Positions 60,575 to 64,000 of a stretch of DNA of 64,000 nt are shown piece after piece (the first letter of the stretch is position 1; every line of letters begins with the position of its first letter). The translations under genes were made by a program, and so were the position numbers. This DNA comes from CAYPIE01 sp964410665. GTDB taxonomy: Bacteria > Planctomycetota > Planctomycetia > Gemmatales > Gemmataceae. The notes beneath the pieces were generated by a model that saw only the letters and a program-made list of their open reading frames with translations, was not told where the DNA came from and made no database searches. Location of the stretch: contig CAYPIE010000010.1 in NCBI GenBank assembly GCA_964410665.1, positions 36,531 through 100,530 of the forward strand, in the 5' to 3' direction.

Positions 60575-62938
60575 TTAATCCCGTACGACAAATTCATCGA
60601 GGTTGAGCACCATTCGTACCGTAGCGACCCACGCGGCATTCTCCGGCGCAGGGAGGTTGGCAGCGGGATGCCGCGCAATGAGTTGGGCCGCGTCCTGGGG
60701 ATGGTTGGCGTAGTACTGTCGGGCGACTTCAAGAAGCGTGTGAAACCGACGTACTTCTTGAGGGGATGGTTGGCGAGCAATGCACAGCCGCAACGCAAAG
60801 CGTAACCGTGCGTGATCATCGGTGTCTTGCTCGGCGAGAATGCGTTGGGCCATGGCCTCGGCGGCTTCGTGGAAAACCTCGTTGTTTAGAGTGACTAGAG
60901 CTTGCAGCGGCGTGTTGCTGGCGTCGCGCTTGAGTTTAGTGGTATTGGCATCCGGACAGTCGAAACTGATCAGATTCGGGTGCGGTGCGGTCCGCTTGAA
61001 GAAGGTATACATGCCACGACGGTATCGGTCGGAACCAGTACTGGGATTCCATTTAAATGAGTTGGCGTAACTTAATTCTGCAATTCCTGGTGGCAATGGT
61101 GGAAAGACGCTTGGCCCGCCAATGCGGCGATCTAACAAGCCGGCGACGGCCAGATGCAAGTCGCGGATAATCTCGCCTTCCACGCGCAGGCGGTTTTGCC
61201 GCGCGAGCAGGCGGTTGGTGGGATCAATCGACCTGAGTTCGGGACGATGGTTCGAGGATTGGCGATACGTGGCACTGAGCAGAATCGTGCGGATTAATGG
61301 CTTTCGACGCCAGCCCAACGAGCGTGGGAAATGCCAGGCCAGCCAATCCAGCAGCTGAGGATGGGTGGGCGGTTCGCCTCGAACACCAAAGTCATTGACC
61401 GTGCGGACCAACCCCTGCCCAAACAGGTGAGCCCAGGTATGGTTCACCACCACCCGAGGCGTCAACGGGTGCTGTTGATCGACGAGCCAGCGGGCCAGAT
61501 CCAGACGATCGGCCGCTTGGTCGGGATGCCGCGAATGTAGGGGGTGTACCCGTTTGATCACCTGCAGGGCGTTGGGAGTGACTTCCGCTTCGGGTTGCAA
61601 AAAGTCACCTCGGTGCAACACATGGGTTTTACGCTTCGCCGCGCTGAGAACGCGAACCTTCATGGTCGGAGGTTTCGGAGGGTGAGCCAGTAAGTCGAGC
61701 CGTTGCCAAGCCAAAAGGGTCAGCATGAGCGGATCACGCCCCACCACCGCATCGGCGATCCGCCGTTGGGAGGCGCGTAGGCGCGCCTGATACATGGTCT
61801 GTTGGTGTTGATACTTGATCAGGGCTTTGGTGCTACGCACGACCTGACTGGTGGCCTCGTTCGCGTTGTTAAAGAAGGCAAACAGCTGGTAGTATTCCTG
61901 CTGACGGATCTGGTCATACTTGTGCGAGTGACACCGAGCACAGTTCATGGTCAAGCCCATCCAGATGGCCGCAGTGGTCTCGGTGCGGTCAAAAGTGGCC
62001 TCGACGCGAAACTCCTCTTGGTCCGTGCCCCCCTCGGTATTCGTCAGGGTTTGCCGATGAAATGCCGTGGCTAATCGTTGTTCGGGTGAGGCATCGAGGA
62101 GTAGGTCGCCGGCGAGCTGCTCGATGGTGAATTGGTCGAAGGGCATGTCCTGGTTGATGGCATCAATCACCCAGTCTCGGTAGCGCCAAGCATTGGGGCG
62201 AGGTCGATCCTTCTCATAACCATCGGAGTCGGCAAAACGCGCTTTATCGAGCCAGTGGCGTCCCCAGCGTTCGCCGAAGTGCTCGGAAGCGAGCAATCGA
62301 TCGACGAGGCGAGCGTAGGCATCAGGCCGGGGATCTTGACAAAATGTATCGACTTCTGTCGGCGGAGGGGGCAGTCCCAGCAGGTCATAGTAGAGACGTC
62401 GAATGAGCGTGGATCGATCTGCCTCCGGACTCGGCGGAATGCCTTTCGCTTCAAGCTGAGCAAGGACAAAGTGATCGAGCGGCTGACGCACCCAGCTCGC
62501 GTGGTGGACCGACGGCAGAGCAGGTGGTTGGATCGGCCGATACGCCCAGTGGGTTTCGTAAGTTGCCCCTGCGGCAATCCATTGTTCGAGCTGCTCGATC
62601 TGCTTGGCGGTTAATGGTTCGCCCTCGGGGGGCATCCGTTCTGAGCCACGCGTGGACGTAACCCGGCGCAATAGCTCACTCTCCTTGGGCTGCCCGGGAG
62701 CGATGGCTCGTACTCCAGAAGGGAGCTCGGCCGATGATTGTTCGGCAATATCCAAACGCAAGCCGGCTTCTGCTTGATCCGGTCCATGACAGTGCAGACA
62801 GCGGCTGGCGAAGAGAGGTTGAATGTCACGGGCAAACACCACCTTCTTCGGAGTCGCCTTGGGTTCCGATGCCTGGATGAAGCAAGAGGGTAAACAAATC
62901 AGCCCAACCAGGCTTAGAATCAGGATGCGGGTTGGCAT
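60575..62938 (-). CDS. Planctomycete cytochrome c-like DUF1549/DUF1553 protein
   Basis: From ATG 62938 the product is 787 residues with a signal peptide (TRILILSLVGLICLPSCF). The N-terminal cytochrome-like domain has CLHCH (Cys47, Cys50, His51) with GPDQAEAGLRLD. DUF1549 follows (WVRQPLDHFVLAQLEAKGI, YYDLLGLPPPP) with a second CxxCH in MNCARCHSHKYD (about 331-337), then DUF1553 (DRLDLARWLVDQQHPLTPRVVVN, RTILLSATYRQSS, RDASNTPLQALVTLNN). It is predicted to be a secreted heme protein; the role is unknown. It heads the pair with DUF1501. Confidence 0.94.
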   Translation of the reverse strand: MPTRILILSLVGLICLPSCFIQASEPKATPKKVVFARDIQPLFASRCLHCHGPDQAEAGLRLDIAEQSSAELPSGVRAIAPGQPKESELLRRVTSTRGSERMPPEGEPLTAKQIEQLEQWIAAGATYETHWAYRPIQPPALPSVHHASWVRQPLDHFVLAQLEAKGIPPSPEADRSTLIRRLYYDLLGLPPPPTEVDTFCQDPRPDAYARLVDRLLASEHFGERWGRHWLDKARFADSDGYEKDRPRPNAWRYRDWVIDAINQDMPFDQFTIEQLAGDLLLDASPEQRLATAFHRQTLTNTEGGTDQEEFRVEATFDRTETTAAIWMGLTMNCARCHSHKYDQIRQQEYYQLFAFFNNANEATSQVVRSTKALIKYQHQQTMYQARLRASQRRIADAVVGRDPLMLTLLAWQRLDLLAHPPKPPTMKVRVLSAAKRKTHVLHRGDFLQPEAEVTPNALQVIKRVHPLHSRHPDQAADRLDLARWLVDQQHPLTPRVVVNHTWAHLFGQGLVRTVNDFGVRGEPPTHPQLLDWLAWHFPRSLGWRRKPLIRTILLSATYRQSSNHRPELRSIDPTNRLLARQNRLRVEGEIIRDLHLAVAGLLDRRIGGPSVFPPLPPGIAELSYANSFKWNPSTGSDRYRRGMYTFFKRTAPHPNLISFDCPDANTTKLKRDASNTPLQALVTLNNEVFHEAAEAMAQRILAEQDTDDHARLRFALRLCIARQPSPQEVRRFHTLLEVARQYYANHPQDAAQLIARHPAANLPAPENAAWVATVRMVLNLDEFVVRD

Positions 62939-63287
62939 TACCTCATGACCCCGGCTTGGTACAAAGTCGAACCACTTTTGCTGGAGAATAAGTCTCAAGG
63001 ACTAGTTTACCCCCAATTCCTGAGGCATGACCAGGGGTTGCTGCCAAGGATTCGTCTGCTTGTCCAGACAAAAGCCGAACTTCTGCTGAAAAGAGGCTTA
63101 CTTCTTTGTTTTTGCTCGCTGCGTTGCAGATCCCAGCAGCCAGCGGGGAAGAGCCAGCGGGCAGTCTGCGTCGAACCAGTCCTTCGTGTTTGCTGCCAGT
63201 CCACGACCGTTTGCTGGGTGAGGAATGCCGACCGAAAGACCGGAGGGCATTCCACACAGGGTAGAAACGAGTCGTTTCAGAGTTCGA
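62939..63287. other. Intergenic region with a hairpin
   Basis: About 350 bases lie between the RTX-type gene and the DUF1549/1553 gene. No gene is supported. It should contain the promoter for the DUF1549/1553 operon (minus strand). The hairpin at 63222-63253 lies behind the RTX gene. Confidence 0.5.
63222..63253 (-). terminator. Hairpin downstream of the RTX-type gene
   Basis: GGAATGCC (63222-63229) pairs perfectly with GGCATTCC (63246-63253), and an inner CCG/CGG pair extends the stem across a 2-base internal loop. It begins 35 bases after the stop at 63288 on the minus strand. There is no U-tract. It may be a terminator or a transcript-end stabilising structure. Confidence 0.5.
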
Positions 63288-64000
63288 CTAGAACAGAAAA
63301 GCGTCTTCATCAAGATCGCTAGGAGTGAAATCCAGAAGCCAGATGACCTGCCCGCCGGGAAGAAGGATCCGGGTTGCCGAGCTATCGTAGGGGTATTCCT
63401 CAGATCCGGTGCTGATAACCAGATCATCAAATTGAATTCCAAATGCGCTCAGATCGATCTTGTCGGCTCCGTTCATTTGGAAATCGACGATCACATCTTC
63501 TTGCGGGTCGAAGGAATCGAATACGAACAGATCGTCGCCAGAACCTCCGATGAGGGTGTCGTTGCCACTGCCGCCATTGAGGGTGTCATTGTTGCCATCC
63601 CCAATTAGAAGGTCATCATTGTTGCCCCCAAGCAGAAAATCATTTCCATTCCCCCCTTTCAGGGTATCACCCTGGGAACCATCTCCAGTGTCATCTTCGG
63701 TCACAGTCGCGAATGCGGTGGTATTGCCTCCCAAACTTGCCTGGTCGCCACCGAAGAGGATGCCGGTCAAAGTTACCTTGACTACTTCATTTCCGTTTGC
63801 AAGGTCGTCATTCGGTGCGTTGACTTGGATCAGTCCTCCTCCTGCATCAAGTTCGATGCTGAGGCCGAGGTCGAAGGGGACGTTATTGATGTCAACGTTA
63901 TAAAGCACCGTGACGTTGCCGCCGGGTGGGGTATCGAAGGTGAGCGGGAATACGAGTGTGGTGAAGCCGGCGTCTCCGGTCTCCATCACTGAGGCAGGTG
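63288..64000 (-). CDS. C-terminal part of a Calx-beta/RTX-repeat secreted protein (open at the right edge)
   Basis: The frame is open through 64000, so only the last approximately 237 residues are seen. The first part (about TLVFPLTFDTPPGGNVTVLYNV ... VKVTLTGI) resembles a Calx-beta domain; then come GGxGxDxxx calcium-binding repeats (LKGGNGNDFL, LLGGNNDDLL, LNGGSGNDTL, IGGSGDDLFVF) and an RTX C-terminal FDPQEDVIVDFQMNGADKIDLSAFG segment. This is the typical ending of large type-I-secreted or surface proteins of planctomycetes. No enzymatic motif is visible in this part. Confidence 0.9.
   Translation of the reverse strand, partial: PASVMETGDAGFTTLVFPLTFDTPPGGNVTVLYNVDINNVPFDLGLSIELDAGGGLIQVNAPNDDLANGNEVVKVTLTGILFGGDQASLGGNTTAFATVTEDDTGDGSQGDTLKGGNGNDFLLGGNNDDLLIGDGNNDTLNGGSGNDTLIGGSGDDLFVFDSFDPQEDVIVDFQMNGADKIDLSAFGIQFDDLVISTGSEEYPYDSSATRILLPGGQVIWLLDFTPSDLDEDAFLF

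Noticed and set aside
1..64000. CRISPR arrays, tRNA or rRNA genes, prophage or intact transposase genes
   Set aside because: I looked for regularly spaced direct repeats, cloverleaf-like sequences and transposase motifs and found none that I can support.

Overview
The window looks like a planctomycete chromosome, probably of the Gemmata/Isosphaera type; I cannot name a genus. Evidence: GC-rich DNA, two giant Ser/Thr kinases fused to WD40 or TPR regions, the DUF1592+DUF1552 and DUF1549/1553+DUF1501 cytochrome-like gene pairs, a sulfatase, a DUF6677 membrane protein, a planctomycete-type ECF sigma factor, and a 3,223-residue surface protein beginning with an LEDRxVPS (LEPR-xLL-like) tract. A run of 100 N at 35389-35488 is a scaffold gap, so order across it depends on the assembly.

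Layout. 1-5855 (minus, open at the left edge): a multidomain polyketide / PUFA-synthase-like megasynthase with two nitronate-monooxygenase-like barrels fused ahead of KS-AT-ACP. 6347-8471 (plus): an S49 peptidase-like lipoprotein that appears to lack both catalytic residues, and a LysM-like/HExxH protein. 8513-16827: a small secreted protein, a kinase with about 14 WD40 repeats, an esterase, a family 2 glycosyltransferase, another secreted protein and an AAA ATPase. 16986-21330 (plus): alkylation repair (Ada-AlkA fusion overlapping Ogt), a ComM/YifB ATPase and a sugar O-acetyltransferase. 21370-25418 (minus): an operon of a degenerate sigma-54-type activator, a pseudo-receiver and a 2[4Fe-4S] ferredoxin, then membrane proteins. 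25503-27775 (plus): RsmE, a YkgJ cysteine-cluster protein and a decayed bestrophin gene. 27837-35132 (minus): a membrane glycosyltransferase-like protein, then a TetR-MFP-RND efflux operon with a palindromic operator.

After the gap, the giant propeller/SdrD-B/CARDB/RHS/FG-GAP surface protein (36279-45950, minus) diverges from an ECF sigma factor. The sigma gene faces a tightly packed minus-strand operon: DUF1592, DUF1552, secreted WD40 protein, transmembrane TPR kinase. A sulfatase follows, then a plus-strand cassette (phosphoribosyltransferase, DUF2267, alpha/beta hydrolase), then the DUF1549/1553 and DUF1501 pair. The window closes with the C-terminus of a Calx-beta/RTX-repeat protein running off the right edge.

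The main themes are cell-surface and secreted machinery, kinase/sigma signalling, drug efflux and DNA repair. The least conventional items are the barrel-fused synthase, the giant protein with an internal RHS core, the degenerate-regulator/ferredoxin operon, the pseudo-SppA, and several palindromic or repeat structures around the scaffold gap. I saw no tRNA, rRNA, CRISPR array or intact insertion sequence.
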